Of a DNA stretch of 46,397 nt, positions 25,508 through 36,143 are shown piece by piece; position 1 is the stretch's first letter, and each line of letters opens with the position of its first letter. This stretch comes from Paracoccaceae bacterium. GTDB taxonomy: Bacteria > Pseudomonadota > Alphaproteobacteria > Rhodobacterales > Rhodobacteraceae. The notes under the pieces were generated by a model. It saw only the letters and a program-made list of their open reading frames with translations, was not told the DNA's origin and did no database searches. Both the position numbers and the translations under genes were made by a program. Location: the NCBI GenBank assembly GCA_009773055.1, contig WOUW01000005.1, forward strand, positions 1 to 46,397, written 5' to 3'.

Positions 25508-26116
25508 ATGGCACGGCGCGAAGACGGAGGGCTTGACCGCGAGCTGGCTGACCTGCGACCCGATCTTCGCTGGCGGGAATGGCTGCGCCGGATCGAGGCG
25601 GTTCTGTTTGCGAGTGCGAACCCGGTCGCGCGGGATCATCTTGCACGCGTCGTGGGGCAGGGGGCCTCGGTTGATCTCTTGATCGAGGACCTGAAGGTCG
25701 ATCTGGAGGGCCGCCCCTATGAGGTGGCGCAGGTGGGTGCCGGATGGATACTGCGGACGCGCGCGGCCTATGCGCCCGCGATCCGCGCTGCGGCGGACGT
25801 GGGGGATCAGGCGCTGAACCTGTCAGAGTTCGACCTCGCCGTGCTGGCGGCGATTGCGTTTCACCAGCCGATTAGTCGCGACGGGCTGAAAGACATCTTC
25901 GGCAAAGAGATCAGCCGCGATCTGATCGGCCGGTTGGCCGAGCGCAACCTGATCGGGACAGGACCGCGTGAACCCCGCCGTGGCGCCCCTTATACATTCG
26001 TCACCACGGATGTCTTCCTCGCAGCCTTCGGGATGGCGTCCTTGCGCGACTTGCCCGATACAGAGCAACTCGCTGATGCTGGCCTAGCGAACCCGACCGA
26101 GGCATACGACAGTTAA
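25508..26116 (+). CDS. ScpB-like winged-helix protein
   Basis: This 202-residue protein resembles ScpB, the winged-helix subunit of SMC-kleisin condensins. WREWLRRIEAVLFASANPVARDHLARVVG fits the first wHTH, and LAVLAAIAFHQPISRDGLKDIFGKEISRDLI with REPRRGAPYTFVTT fits the second, as in ScpB (TLAIIAYxQPxTRxEIxxIRG). No SMC or ScpA gene is in the window, so it may serve the host complex or act alone. Its start is 2 bases after the DUF1403 gene. A second copy of its last 45 codons, broken, lies at 43718-43853. Confidence 0.8.
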   Translation: MARREDGGLDRELADLRPDLRWREWLRRIEAVLFASANPVARDHLARVVGQGASVDLLIEDLKVDLEGRPYEVAQVGAGWILRTRAAYAPAIRAAADVGDQALNLSEFDLAVLAAIAFHQPISRDGLKDIFGKEISRDLIGRLAERNLIGTGPREPRRGAPYTFVTTDVFLAAFGMASLRDLPDTEQLADAGLANPTEAYDS

Positions 26117-26164
26117 GGAGCAGTGGAGCCGCGGCAGCAGATCGTTGGCTTCAAGGGAGCTGGT

Positions 26165-26284
26165 TTGCGACCCGCAGCAGGGCGGTCAGATCAGTCTACA
26201 GACATCGGCACACTTGGCGCCTGCCTCATGCTCCTGCAAAATCCCGATGCTCTGCTATTCGGCTCGATGGTGCGCTTCATTGTC
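26165..26284 (-). pseudogene. IS3-family orfA, 5' fragment
   Basis: The minus strand starts with MKRT at 26284. After a shift it reads IGILQEHEAGAKCADVCR, the opening of IS3-family OrfA (usual form MKRTRFTEEQIIGILxEHEAGAK). A stop follows. The segment up to about 26340 looks like the outer end of the same element. Only this scrap of orfA remains, with no orfB nearby. Confidence 0.65.
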
Positions 26285-26374
26285 CGTCCCTTCCTTGGGG
26301 CGGACTCTAGGCGCAGATGGCGGAAAAATCGGGTCGAAGGTCAGTCAGCGTCGGCAGAAGCCACGATGATCCCT

Positions 26375-26565
26375 CTCTCGGCAAAACTCCGCCAGCGCTG
26401 TGGCGCGCCATGACCGAATGGCCGGTCGTCTCTGCCCCGATGGCCGAGGCCCTAACCGGCGCCAGCCGCGCAGCCGTCCTGTGCAACCTAACGTGGATGG
26501 AAGCACGAGGTTTGATCGACGAGGTGACGGGCAGACGCGGTAACGGATGTGGTGCGCCACCACCT
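26375..26565 (+). pseudogene. DUF1612/HTH plasmid protein, C-terminal fragment
   Basis: The plus strand reads WPVVSAPMAEALTGASRAAV followed by NLTWMEARGLIDEVTG. This winged-helix tail is like that of the RHE_PE00001/DUF1612 proteins of alphaproteobacterial plasmids, which usually close with a GRYRMWxA tail. Here the tail is frameshifted. The N-terminal part is gone, replaced by IS3 sequence. Such proteins commonly accompany DUF1403/ScpB genes, so this looks like a backbone gene destroyed by an IS event. Confidence 0.5.
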
Positions 26566-26640
26566 GAAGGCCCGAGCGAACCTTCCTTTACTCACCGGCT
26601 GGATATCAAGCTGAACCTTTTCACCGCCGATTGCCACCAT

Positions 26641-26940
26641 TCACTTGGAAAGTCCCAGCAACACTGCCTCCGTTTCCGGCAACCGCTTCAAGGTCGCCTC
26701 GATCCGCTCTCGCCAGCGCGGCCCGCGCGAAAGGGCGTCACTGTAGGCTTCGCGGAGGTCATCCGGTCGATCCTCCGCCAGAACTTTGATCAAGAAAGTA
26801 GCCTGCCATCTATCCTTCCGAGCCTTGGTCTGATCAGGCCCGGCCTTTCGGCGGTCCGCCACGATCAGTTTGTGGATCGCAAAGCTCTCTGGCTGCGGGA
26901 TCTGAACCAAAACCCCCGACCGAAAACTACCGAGGAGAGA
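26641..26940 (-). pseudogene. nucleotidyltransferase-like protein, C-terminal fragment
   Basis: About 100 codons are open on the minus strand: SGVLVQIPQPESFAIHKLIV, then KARKDRWQATFLIKVLAED, then RPDDLREAYSDALSRGPRWR. This pattern resembles the C-terminal half of GSU2403-type nucleotidyltransferase-fold proteins, where a conserved HKLI-x-KARKD block follows the catalytic domain. No start codon or nucleotide-binding half lies upstream, so I call it a remnant. The family assignment is tentative. Confidence 0.45.
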
Positions 26941-27009
26941 TCATCTTCACACCATTGGCATCGGTGCGGTGCGCGGTTTAAGCACCGGTGGAGGCCCGGC
27001 AGAACGGCT

Positions 27010-27050
27010 GGGGCAACGTCAAAATGATCCCCATGTCTTGTCCACTCCCG
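27010..27050 (-). mobile_element. ISKra4-type end, copy A
   Basis: This segment shares the word CCCCATGTyTTGTCCACTCCCG and neighbouring bases with the element end at about 34411-34454, in the same orientation. Homology stops sharply after TCCCG in both copies. That marks an insertion-sequence terminus. Here no transposase is attached; it lies 16 bases beyond the stop of the bicarbonate transporter gene. Confidence 0.5.
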
Positions 27051-27065
27051 GGAAAGAGGATCATG

Positions 27066-28040
27066 TCAAATACCCTGCCAGAAGGCGGTCATCTGCCAGA
27101 CCAGCGGCACGCCCGCCAGCAGCATGAAGGGAAAGGTGACCCCCAGCGAGGCGGTCAGATAGACCGACGGATTGGCGTCGGGAAAGGTGGCCCGAACGGC
27201 GGCCGGCGCGTCGATATAGCTGGCCGAGGCCGCGACCGTGCCCAGCACGAAGGCAGATCCCATTGGCAACCCCGCCAGCGTGGCCAGACCGCTGACGACA
27301 AAGCCGTTTACCATCGGCATCGCAATCCCGAAGGCCAGCATCCGCCCGCCGACTGCAGCGAAGCCCTTCAATTGTCTTCCGGCTGTCATGCCCATTTCCA
27401 GGAGGAACAGCACGAGGACACCGCGGAAGAGATCGACGAAGAATGGCTCGACTTTGGCGAAATTCGCCTCACCCGACGCGGCGCCGATCACCAGCCCGCC
27501 GCCCAGCAAGAGAAGCCCCCTCCCCCTTAAAGTCTCCATCAGGATCGCGGACAGGGCCACGCCCACGGCACCCTTCGCCCGCGACAGAGCCAACCGCCCG
27601 TAGAACAGCGCGACCAGGATGCCCAGCTCCATCAGTGCGACAAGGCCCGTCACATAACCCTCCATCGGAAATCCTGCGCCTTCTGCATAGGCCCGCGCCA
27701 CAACGAATGTGACCGATGAGACGGAACCGTAGAGCGCCGCCACCCCGGCGGCATCCACAATGGACAGCCGGATGATGTAACGCGCGACCAGAAAGGCCAG
27801 AAGTGGGATGAGCAGCACGATCACTGCTGTCACCGTTACCGCGCCCAGTACGTTGGACAGGTCCGCCGTTGCCAATTCGCGTCCGCCCTGAAGGCCGATG
27901 GAGAACAGGAGGAAGATCGCAAAGATGCGGATCACGGGTTCGGGGATTTCCAGATCGGACCGGATCAGGGTGGCGATGATCCCCAGGATGAAAGACAGGG
28001 TGATGGGGGAAACCAAATTCTCGATCAGGATGGCGTCCAT
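27066..28040 (-). CDS. sbtA: SbtA-type sodium-dependent bicarbonate permease
   Basis: This 324-residue membrane protein has about ten hydrophobic segments in an inverted-repeat arrangement. Recognisable blocks are LVSPITLSFILGIIATLIRS, LEIPEPVIRIFAIFLLFSIG (with GLQGG), ALYGSVSSVTFVVA, GMTAGRQLKGF and GTVAASASYIDAPAAVR. These are the SbtA/DUF897 signatures, in which the serine-rich segments bind bicarbonate. Members import bicarbonate with sodium; in heterotrophs they may supply anaplerosis. No partner PII-like SbtB gene is seen. It is divergent from a LysR-type regulator, which probably controls it. Complete, with the stop 16 bases from an insertion-sequence end. Confidence 0.9.
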   Translation of the reverse strand: MDAILIENLVSPITLSFILGIIATLIRSDLEIPEPVIRIFAIFLLFSIGLQGGRELATADLSNVLGAVTVTAVIVLLIPLLAFLVARYIIRLSIVDAAGVAALYGSVSSVTFVVARAYAEGAGFPMEGYVTGLVALMELGILVALFYGRLALSRAKGAVGVALSAILMETLRGRGLLLLGGGLVIGAASGEANFAKVEPFFVDLFRGVLVLFLLEMGMTAGRQLKGFAAVGGRMLAFGIAMPMVNGFVVSGLATLAGLPMGSAFVLGTVAASASYIDAPAAVRATFPDANPSVYLTASLGVTFPFMLLAGVPLVWQMTAFWQGI

Positions 28041-28121
28041 GATGCGCAGCGCTCCGCTTGAGTACCGTGCTTTTCTGTCGGGCTGGATTTGAAAAGAGAA
28101 ACGAGAAGTTTACATTCGATT

Positions 28122-28138
28122 TATCAGTCTTACCGATA
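28122..28138 (+). promoter_or_regulatory. LysR-type box TATC-N9-GATA
   Basis: TATC (28122-28125) and GATA (28135-28138) form an inverted repeat containing ATC-N9-GAT, the classic T-N11-A binding pattern of LysR-type regulators. It lies in the 108-base divergent region between sbtA and the LysR gene and touches the regulator's own ribosome-binding site, which would suit autorepression. Confidence 0.55.
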
Positions 28139-28148
28139 GGTGGCCGCC

Positions 28149-29009
28149 ATGCACGACGTCGACACCTCTGTACTGCGAACCGTCTTGGCATTGGCAGAAA
28201 CGGGCAGTTTCTCGCGTGCGGGGGTGCGGGTGGGGCGATCGCAATCCGCCGTCTCCGAGCAGATCCGCAAATTGGAGGAAATGTTTGGCCGCACCTTTTT
28301 CGAGCGGACCACTCGCAGCGTCTGCCTGACGACCGAAGGCGAACATCTGCTGGCACATGCCCGCGCGATGGTTGCGCAGGCAGATGCCATGCTGGCCCGG
28401 TTCCGCGCCATCGACATCGCGGGCGAAGTGCGCTTCGGCAGCCCCGAGGATTTTGCCTCCGCTTATCTGCCCGACATCTTGGGCGTCTTCGCTTCGGCAC
28501 ATCCGGCGGTGGAACTGCACGTCACGTGCCAGTTGACCCTGCCGCTGGTCGAGGAATTCGAGGCTGGCGAGCAAGACCTGATCATCGTGAAGCAAGACCC
28601 GGGACGGCGCTATGCCGCCTCTCGCCCGCTTTGGCGTGAAAGGCTGGTCTGGGTGGCCGCCACATCTCTCTCGCGCGATTTTGCTGAAGCGACGCGGGGT
28701 CCGCTGCCTCTGGTGCTCAGCCCTTCGCCGTGCGTCTATCGTAGCCGCGCAACCCACACCCTGGAGCGGGCGAGAGTGACATGGAGCGGGGTCTTCACCT
28801 CTCCTTCCTTCGCCGGTCAGGCGGCGGCTGTTCGAGCGGGCTTGGGCTATGCCGTAATGCCCCGCGCCATGGTGCCGCCAGAGCTTCTTGTGCTGCCTGA
28901 CTGGCCGGACCTTGCGGAGGTGGAGATAGCTTTGCTTGGGCAGGCACGTCTGTCACCGGCCGCCGCCGCATTGGCTGGCTTTATCGAGGAACGCGTGGCG
29001 AGACGGTAA
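28149..29009 (+). CDS. LysR-family transcriptional regulator
   Basis: This 286-residue protein, counted from ATG 28149, has a GTG 9 bases earlier as the other option; AGG 8 bases before the ATG favours the later start. The N-terminal winged helix-turn-helix includes TVLALAETGSFSRAGVRVGR and SQSAVSEQIRKLEEMFGRTF. The C-terminal co-inducer domain includes GEVRFGSPEDFASAYLPDIL and GLGYAVMPRAMV. It is divergent from sbtA with a LysR-type box between them, so it probably regulates bicarbonate uptake in response to an unknown ligand. Confidence 0.92.
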   Translation: MHDVDTSVLRTVLALAETGSFSRAGVRVGRSQSAVSEQIRKLEEMFGRTFFERTTRSVCLTTEGEHLLAHARAMVAQADAMLARFRAIDIAGEVRFGSPEDFASAYLPDILGVFASAHPAVELHVTCQLTLPLVEEFEAGEQDLIIVKQDPGRRYAASRPLWRERLVWVAATSLSRDFAEATRGPLPLVLSPSPCVYRSRATHTLERARVTWSGVFTSPSFAGQAAAVRAGLGYAVMPRAMVPPELLVLPDWPDLAEVEIALLGQARLSPAAAALAGFIEERVARR

Positions 29010-29333
29010 TGCGGCAGCATCTGATAACGCCGCTGCGGACCCCAGTAGTAGCGTCCGGTTCCGAGCCCTCCAAGCTGCCCACGCCGCGTCAGCAAGGGCG
29101 GCCTGCGCAAGCTTGGCGGCCGGATGGAAGCGGCGCCAGCTAAGCAGGCACGACAACACCTATGGAGATTTGGTCTTAGACAGAATTACCGGCGGTATGT
29201 CCATGGACTTACACGGGACGAGCCCGCGCTCACATTCAGGTCTTCTGGCCGAAGGTACAATTCCGTCGCAACGCGCAGAGCGCTTACGCGCAACTGGGGC
29301 ATCCACCTTTGTGCGCAGAACGATTTAGAGCCC
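29010..29333. other. no intact gene
   Basis: The minus strand keeps a coding-like run of alanine-rich residues (LAQAALADAAWAAWRARNRT) at about 29033-29130, but it has no start and no family is recognised. The remainder shows nothing. It is likely a decayed gene end between the LysR gene and the permease fragment. Confidence 0.35.
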
Positions 29334-29499
29334 TTAGGACCTTGCTTCACCTCTTTCTCCACTCAGAAGGTTCGGCAGGTCAGGAAAGCCGCCGGTCGAC
29401 GATTTAAGAACACTGGCCAGACGCGGGCCGATGTAGGTTATGATCACCAGCATCGGGATGCCGCGGAGGGTGTCGATCAAGAACTCAGCGGCGATTGAC

Positions 29500-29500
<1 letters not shown>
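29334..29500 (-). pseudogene. ABC-type permease fragment (amino-acid class?)
   Basis: The minus strand reads AAEFLIDTLRGIPMLVIITYIGP followed by LASVLKSSTGGFPDLPNLL. The block with RGIP between hydrophobic residues resembles the conserved segment of amino-acid ABC permeases (usually YxxxxRGxPLL). Only about 50 residues remain, and no binding protein or ATPase accompanies it. Given the neighbouring glutamate dehydrogenase, an old glutamate-transport link is tempting but unproven. Confidence 0.35.
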
Positions 29501-31819
<2,319 letters not shown>

Positions 31820-31881
31820 CGCCCCGCAAGTGGGCTGTGCAAATACATGTTTGCGCTTCAGTACACGTCGGTCTTTCCCGG

Positions 31882-31900
31882 CCCGGCAAGTTACGCCGGG
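31882..31900 (+). terminator. GC hairpin after gdhA
   Basis: CCCGGC (31882-31887) and GCCGGG (31895-31900) form a 6-base-pair stem with a 7-base loop, about 60 bases after the gdhA stop. No T-tract follows, so it is at best a weak or Rho-assisted terminator. Confidence 0.3.
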
Positions 31901-31962
31901 TCAGGACGGCGGGTGCTGGTATGAAGCAGTGCCGTGCCTGCAAGGTCCGAACCCCACAAAAG

Positions 31963-33667
31963 GGCTCTGCCTCAATCTGTGCGGCGCACCTATCCTGAAA
32001 ACTGGAAGATTCAGGAGGGAAAGTGATGATTTCAAGGAAGCACTGGTCGCCCGGGAGCGATGTTTCCGTTCAAAGCGTTGAGCGGCGTGATTCCGGCGGG
32101 TGGACTGTATCCGGCAGTCTGACACCAAACGGCATCTGCCCAGACTGTGGATTGCAATCGCGACGTCGTCACGCCTGGCGGCGTAGCCGGCTGCTGGATT
32201 ATCCCGCCCGTGGAGACGGGGTCACGGTGTCTCTCCAGGTTTGCCGCTGGCGGTGTTTGGCGTCCACTTGCCCGCGCCGGACTTTCTCGGACCAGATCGG
32301 CTCGATTGCGCGTCCTTTTGTGCGGCGCACCTCGCGTGTCGGGGAAATTGTCAGCCATCTTGGGCACACGACCGGCGGGCGGCCTGCCGAGCGGCTCTTG
32401 CACCGCTTGGGCCTTGGGGTAAGCGATGACACGGTGCTTAGGCAGCTGAAGAACCGTACTCAAGACACTGCCGAGCCGCCGACGGTCATCGGGATCGATG
32501 ACTGGAGCTGGCGGAAGTCGCAAACCTACGGCACGATCGTTGTCGATCTGGAGCGTCGCGCGGTCATCGATGTTCTCGAGGATCGTGATGTGGTCACCTG
32601 CACCGACTGGCTGAAACGACATCCCGAGGTGGAAGTGATCAGCAGAGATCGCTGCGGTCTCTACGCCCAGGCTGCCCGGCAAGGCGCGCCGCAGGCGAAA
32701 CAGGTCGCCGACCGGTTCCATATCGTGCAGAATCTTGCGGCAGGCCATCGCGGAGCAGATGAACCTGCACGGCCGTGCGACCGGCAGGGCGCTGCTGTCC
32801 GAAGCGGCCAACATCGCCGCAGCCGGAAACCTTCTGAAGTCCCGCCTTGCGCACCGAACGTCACGGGAGGAGATATTCACCACCATCCATGCGCTCCGAA
32901 ATCAGGGGCTTACCTGCAGCGAGATTGGGCGACGAACAGCGTTCCCGCGTTCCCGCGTTCCCGCGTCGCAGCATCGCGAAATGGCTGCAGTTCGAGACGC
33001 CGCCGGACCGCAGGCGGGCAGCTTTGAAGAAGACTTCGCCGTGGTACTTTGAAGAGTTCCTGAGCCAAAGCTGGAAGGACGGCATTCGAACTGGAAGCGT
33101 CCTGCTCCGCCTGATTCGAGAGCGTGGATACGAGGGGAGTGCGACGCATTTGCAGCGGCTGCTGGCGGGCTGGCGCAGAGCAGTAAAGCAAGCGAAGGGC
33201 CCCGCCTTGAAGCGCCAGATCCTGGAGCCGGTCCGGGACCCGGAAACGGGGCACGCGATCTCCCCGGTTATCGCGACGCTCTGTGCATCAAACCCCGCGG
33301 AAAGCTCACCCCGGATCAGGAGCTGAAAGTCGACGCGCTCAAGGCCGGTTCTCCCGCCTTCGGAACGATGCGCTGCCTCGCCATGCGGTGCAACGGTTTC
33401 CTGCGTGGCCGCGAAGCAGACCCGCTCCCTGCATGGATCGACGACGCGATCGAAACCGACCTGGCGCCCATCGTGCGCTTCGCCCGCACCTTGAACCGGC
33501 ACTTCGATGCGGTCAAAAACGCCGTCGAGATGCCCTGGAGCAACGGCCAAGCCGAAGGTCAGATCAACCGCCTGAAGACCCTCAAACGCGCCATGTACGG
33601 CCGGGCCGGTCCAGATTTGCTGCGTGCGAGAATGCTTCCGTTCCACCACACAAATTGAGGCAGAGCC
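31963..33667 (+). mobile_element. ISL3-family insertion sequence, inactive
   Basis: The boundaries are given by terminal inverted repeats beginning GGCTCTGCCTCAAT: the left at 31963-31984 and the right, inverted, at 33646-33667, matching 20 of 22 positions. The 1.7-kb interior holds a single broken transposase. Flanking 8-base sequences do not match (CACAAAAG and GAGTTAAG), so the expected target duplication is missing. On the right it adjoins a PIN-domain gene that has lost its N-terminus, but the left flank carries no PIN sequence, which implies rearrangement after insertion. Confidence 0.88.
32023..33658 (+). pseudogene. ISL3-family transposase, multiple frameshifts
   Basis: The first frame gives an N-terminal zinc-finger-like part, CPDCGLQSRRRHAWRRSRLL, with a later CRWRCLASTCPRRTF. 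It continues to the DDE domain start VIGIDDWSWRKSQTYGTIVV and VISRDRCGLYAQAARQGAPQ with KQVADRFHIVQNL, which are typical of ISL3. Frame changes occur near 32740, 32930 and 33290. The last part, NAVEMPWSNGQAEGQINRLK, with its catalytic E and TLKRAMYGRAG, closes the family signature. A tandem GTTCCCGC repeat near 32940-32960 coincides with one frameshift and may be its cause. The enzyme cannot be made. Confidence 0.9.
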
Positions 33668-33671
33668 GAGT

Positions 33672-34039
33672 TAAGGGCAACGCGACACCTGGTCAAGGGC
33701 TATGAGGCCTTAGTTCCTGCCCTTAACTTGCCAGATTCCGACGATCCGCATGTTCTGGCGGCCGCCATTGTCGGGCGTTGCGACGACATCGTCACGCAGA
33801 ACCTGAAGGACTTTCCAACAGAGACACTTGCGCCCTTCGGCATCGAAACCCAGCAACCGGACGATTTCTTCCGAAACCAGCTTTCTCTCGCGCCGGGCCT
33901 GGTCTGCTCGGCGCTGCGCAAAGTTTGCGCGCGCCTCAAAAACCCGCCCAAGGACGTGGACGAGTATCTGTCGATCCTCACACAGCAAGGGCTGGTCGCC
34001 ACGGTTGCTGATCTGGAGCAATTTGCGGATTTGCTCTGA
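33672..34039 (+). pseudogene. PIN-domain (VapC-like) protein, C-terminal part
   Basis: After the ISL3 end the plus strand reads ATRHLVKGYEALVPALNLPD followed by SDDPHVLAAAIVGRCDDIVT and QNLKDFPTETLAPFGIE. The acidic pair in DPHVLAAA and the TQNLKDFP block are typical of PIN-domain RNases of toxin-antitoxin type. The N-terminal part with the first acidic residue is missing, so the enzyme should be inactive. No antitoxin gene is adjacent. An internal ATG at 33728 could express a short product, but no ribosome-binding site supports it. Confidence 0.7.
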
Positions 34040-34056
34040 TCGTTGCTGTCGGTCAC

Positions 34057-34262
34057 TTACCCAATCACAGGCAACAGGCTGTCGAGCGACTTCTTCGCGT
34101 CGCCGTAGAACATCCGCGTGTTCTCCTTGTAGAAGAGCGGGTTCTCGATCCCCGAATACCCCGTCCCCTGCCCGCGCTTGCTGACGAACACCTGCTTGGC
34201 CTTCCAGCACTCCAAGACCGGCATCCCCGCGATAGGGGAGTTCGGGTCCTCTTGAGCGGCCG
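34057..34262 (-). pseudogene. PntB (NADP transhydrogenase beta) C-terminal fragment
   Basis: The minus strand encodes [20 protein letters not shown], then [20 protein letters not shown], then [20 protein letters not shown], a nearly perfect NADP-binding C-terminus of transhydrogenase subunit beta, ending at a stop at 34057. Only about 65 residues remain. The 5' side is fused to the ISKra4-type fragment at about 34262-34275. It lies tail to tail with the PIN fragment, 17 bases apart. It is evidence that chromosomal-type sequence was captured and cut here. Confidence 0.85.
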
Positions 34263-34275
34263 GGGCCCGATCCCG

Positions 34276-34454
34276 TCAGGACAGGTCACCCGGTAGGGTC
34301 GTGAAATGCCTTCAAGCTGATGAGTGTGCTTTTCCCCGTTGTCGAAGGTCGTTTCGACCGTAATCCGAACGTCCATGGCAAACCCCCACGCAAAGAACTC
34401 ACCTTAGCACGGGCCGCAACGACGAAGACGACCCCCATGTTTTGTCCACTCCCG
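34276..34454 (-). mobile_element. ISKra4-type element, 5' end with transposase start
   Basis: Reading leftwards from GGGAGTGGACAAAACATGGG at about 34453, a leader of about 75 bases precedes an ATG at 34376. It encodes MDVRITVETTFDNGEKHTHQ and [17 protein letters not shown], the N-terminal style of ISKra4-family transposases. After about 33 codons it breaks into the PntB fragment. The outer end cuts directly into the kduD-like gene. The same terminus recurs at 27010-27050. The family call is moderately sure. Confidence 0.55.
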
Positions 34455-34958
34455 ACATTCTGGTGAACAACGCCGGGACCATCAAACGCTCTCCCGCCGT
34501 GGAACACCCGGAGGACTGGTGGGACGAGGTGATCGAGACCAACCTGAGCGCCCAGTTCCTGCTGACGCAAGCCGTGGGGCGGGGCATGATCGCCCGGGGC
34601 AGGGGCGGCAAGGTGATCTTTACCGCCTCGCTGCTGACCTTCCAGGCCGGGATCACCGTGCCGGGCTATGCGGCCTCGAAAGGCGGAGTGGGGCAGTTGA
34701 CGATGGCCTTTGCGAACGAATGGGCGGCGAAGGGCATCCAGGTCAACTCCATCGCGCCCGGCTATATTGCCACCGACAACACGCAAGCCTTGCGCAACGA
34801 CCCGGACCTTTCGGCCAGCATCCTTGGCCGCATCCCCGCCGGACGCTGGGGAACGCCGGAGGGATTTCGCGGGACCCGCGGTGTTCCTGGCAAGCCGGGC
34901 GTCGGACTATGTCTCGAGCACGATTCTGACGGTGGACGGGGGCTGGATGGGGCGTTGA
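34442..34958 (+). pseudogene. kduD: KduD-like SDR dehydrogenase, truncated and frameshifted
   Basis: KduD oxidises or reduces a keto-deoxy-gluconate intermediate of uronate breakdown. The plus strand starts inside the protein at PDILVNNAGTIKRSPAVEHP, continues with the SDR catalytic serine region TASLLTFQAG and [20 protein letters not shown] (Y-x3-K), and [18 protein letters not shown]. At RWGTPE a one-base insertion in a GGAGGG run (about 34857-34862) shifts the frame; the next frame gives [20 protein letters not shown] and VDGGWMGR. The Rossmann N-terminus was removed by the ISKra4-type end. The gene is therefore doubly broken. It converges with the LacI gene and belongs to the sugar locus. 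Confidence 0.85.
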
Positions 34959-34966
34959 TCAGACGG

Positions 34967-36028
34967 TCAGACGGTCTCGCTGCGGGGAAGCGGGGCCGCG
35001 ACTGACTGGCGCTTGATCATCGGGCAATCGAACTTCAGCCGGGTCGGACGCGGCAGAGCCTTTTGTCGGTCGATCAACGCCACCAGATCCTCGACCGCGT
35101 GGCGGGCCATGTCGGCGTGGGGCAGTTCCATCGTGGTGAGGGGCGGCAGCATGTCTGCGGTATAGGCCTCATTGTCGAAGCCGATCACCGAGAGGTCGCG
35201 CCCGACGACCAGCCCTGCCTCGGTCGCGGCGTTGTAGACGCCGACGGCGGTGCGGTCGCAAAAGCAGAAGACCGCGGTGGGTGGGTCGGGAAAGGTGAGA
35301 AGCTTTTTCAGCGCCTTGTAGCCGCCCGAAATCGTCCAGCCGCCCTTGACCACCAGCGCCGGATCATACGGCACGTCACGGGTGGCAAGGGCGCGTTTGT
35401 AACCCTTCAACCGTTCGTGCGAGGCTTCGATGCTTTCGTCGCCGCCAATGAAGGCGATCCGGCGGTGGCCAGCGTCCAGCAGCGCAAACGTCGCGGTCAC
35501 CCCTGCCGCCTGGTCGCCCGGAACGACCGACGGAAGGCTGTCCTTTGCCACGTAGCAGTTCAGAAGGATGCAGGGCCAGTCGGTCAGGCGGGGTGGCACC
35601 ACCACCTCTTGCGTGACAAGCCGGGTATAGATCACCCCGGCCACCGGCAGCGAGGCGAGAAAGCCGATGGCGGATTCCTCGGCCTCGTCATCGCCCGAGG
35701 TGGGGATCACCGTCACCAGAAACCCGGCGTCGTTGGCGGCATCGGACACGCCATCGATCAGGCCCGCCACATGCGGCGAGCTGGTGACATCGTTGATCAG
35801 CATGGCGATCACCGGCCGCCGTCCGGCCGCCCGGTGCGCGACGTGATAGCCCAGCTCTGCCGCCTTCTTCAGCACCATGTCGCGGGTGGTGGGCGATATG
35901 CGCGTGCCGGGCGCGTGGTTCAGGACCAGCGAGACCGTGGCCTGGGACACGCCGCAGGCCACGGCGATTTCGGTCATCGTCGGCTTCTTCGGCACAATCC
36001 CATCCGGTCGGTCACGCGGCTCCACCAT
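34967..36028 (-). CDS. LacI-family transcriptional regulator
   Basis: This 353-residue protein has a DNA-binding N-terminus TMTEIAVACGVSQATVSLVL (about 17-36) with the hinge region LKKAAELGYHV. The periplasmic-binding-like effector domain includes RRPVIAMLINDVTSSPHVAG, DAGHRRIAFIGGDES and DLSVIGFDNEAYTADMLPPL. It should act as a dimer repressor released by a sugar ligand. It is divergent from the ABC importer operon, with a candidate operator in the 115-base gap. The natural inducer is probably the oligosaccharide or a breakdown product handled by the neighbouring transporter and GH2 enzyme. Confidence 0.93.
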   Translation of the reverse strand: MVEPRDRPDGIVPKKPTMTEIAVACGVSQATVSLVLNHAPGTRISPTTRDMVLKKAAELGYHVAHRAAGRRPVIAMLINDVTSSPHVAGLIDGVSDAANDAGFLVTVIPTSGDDEAEESAIGFLASLPVAGVIYTRLVTQEVVVPPRLTDWPCILLNCYVAKDSLPSVVPGDQAAGVTATFALLDAGHRRIAFIGGDESIEASHERLKGYKRALATRDVPYDPALVVKGGWTISGGYKALKKLLTFPDPPTAVFCFCDRTAVGVYNAATEAGLVVGRDLSVIGFDNEAYTADMLPPLTTMELPHADMARHAVEDLVALIDRQKALPRPTRLKFDCPMIKRQSVAAPLPRSETV

Positions 36029-36084
36029 TCAACATCTGCCCCGTTGTCGCAATACCGTTCTTTAGCTTGATATCACCTTCGGCT

Positions 36085-36123
36085 TTAGTTATGAACACTC
36101 AACATATAACTAACCATAACTGA
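36085..36123. promoter_or_regulatory. candidate LacI-family operator
   Basis: TTAGTTATG (36085-36093) is inverted against ATAACTAA (36106-36113), and a third half-site, CATAACTG, lies at 36115-36122. These AGTTAT/ATAACT half-sites sit in the only intergenic space between the divergent regulator and importer operon, just before the ribosome-binding site GGGAGGAG at about 36128-36135. A LacI-type repressor binding here could control both directions. Confidence 0.5.
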
Positions 36124-36143
36124 ATCTGGGAGGAGACGGCTGC

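Noticed and set aside
31839-31854. GCAAA-N6-TTTGC inverted repeat after gdhA
   Set aside because: The stem is too short and has no T-tract or conserved context; it is probably chance.
31955-33675. 8-base target duplication around the ISL3 element
   Set aside because: The flanks CACAAAAG and GAGTTAAG match at only 4 of 8 positions, so no duplication is claimed.
35063-36070. A 335-residue plus-strand frame opposite the LacI gene
   Set aside because: It has no motif and an improbable His/Gly/Arg/Gln bias; it is a shadow of the regulator.
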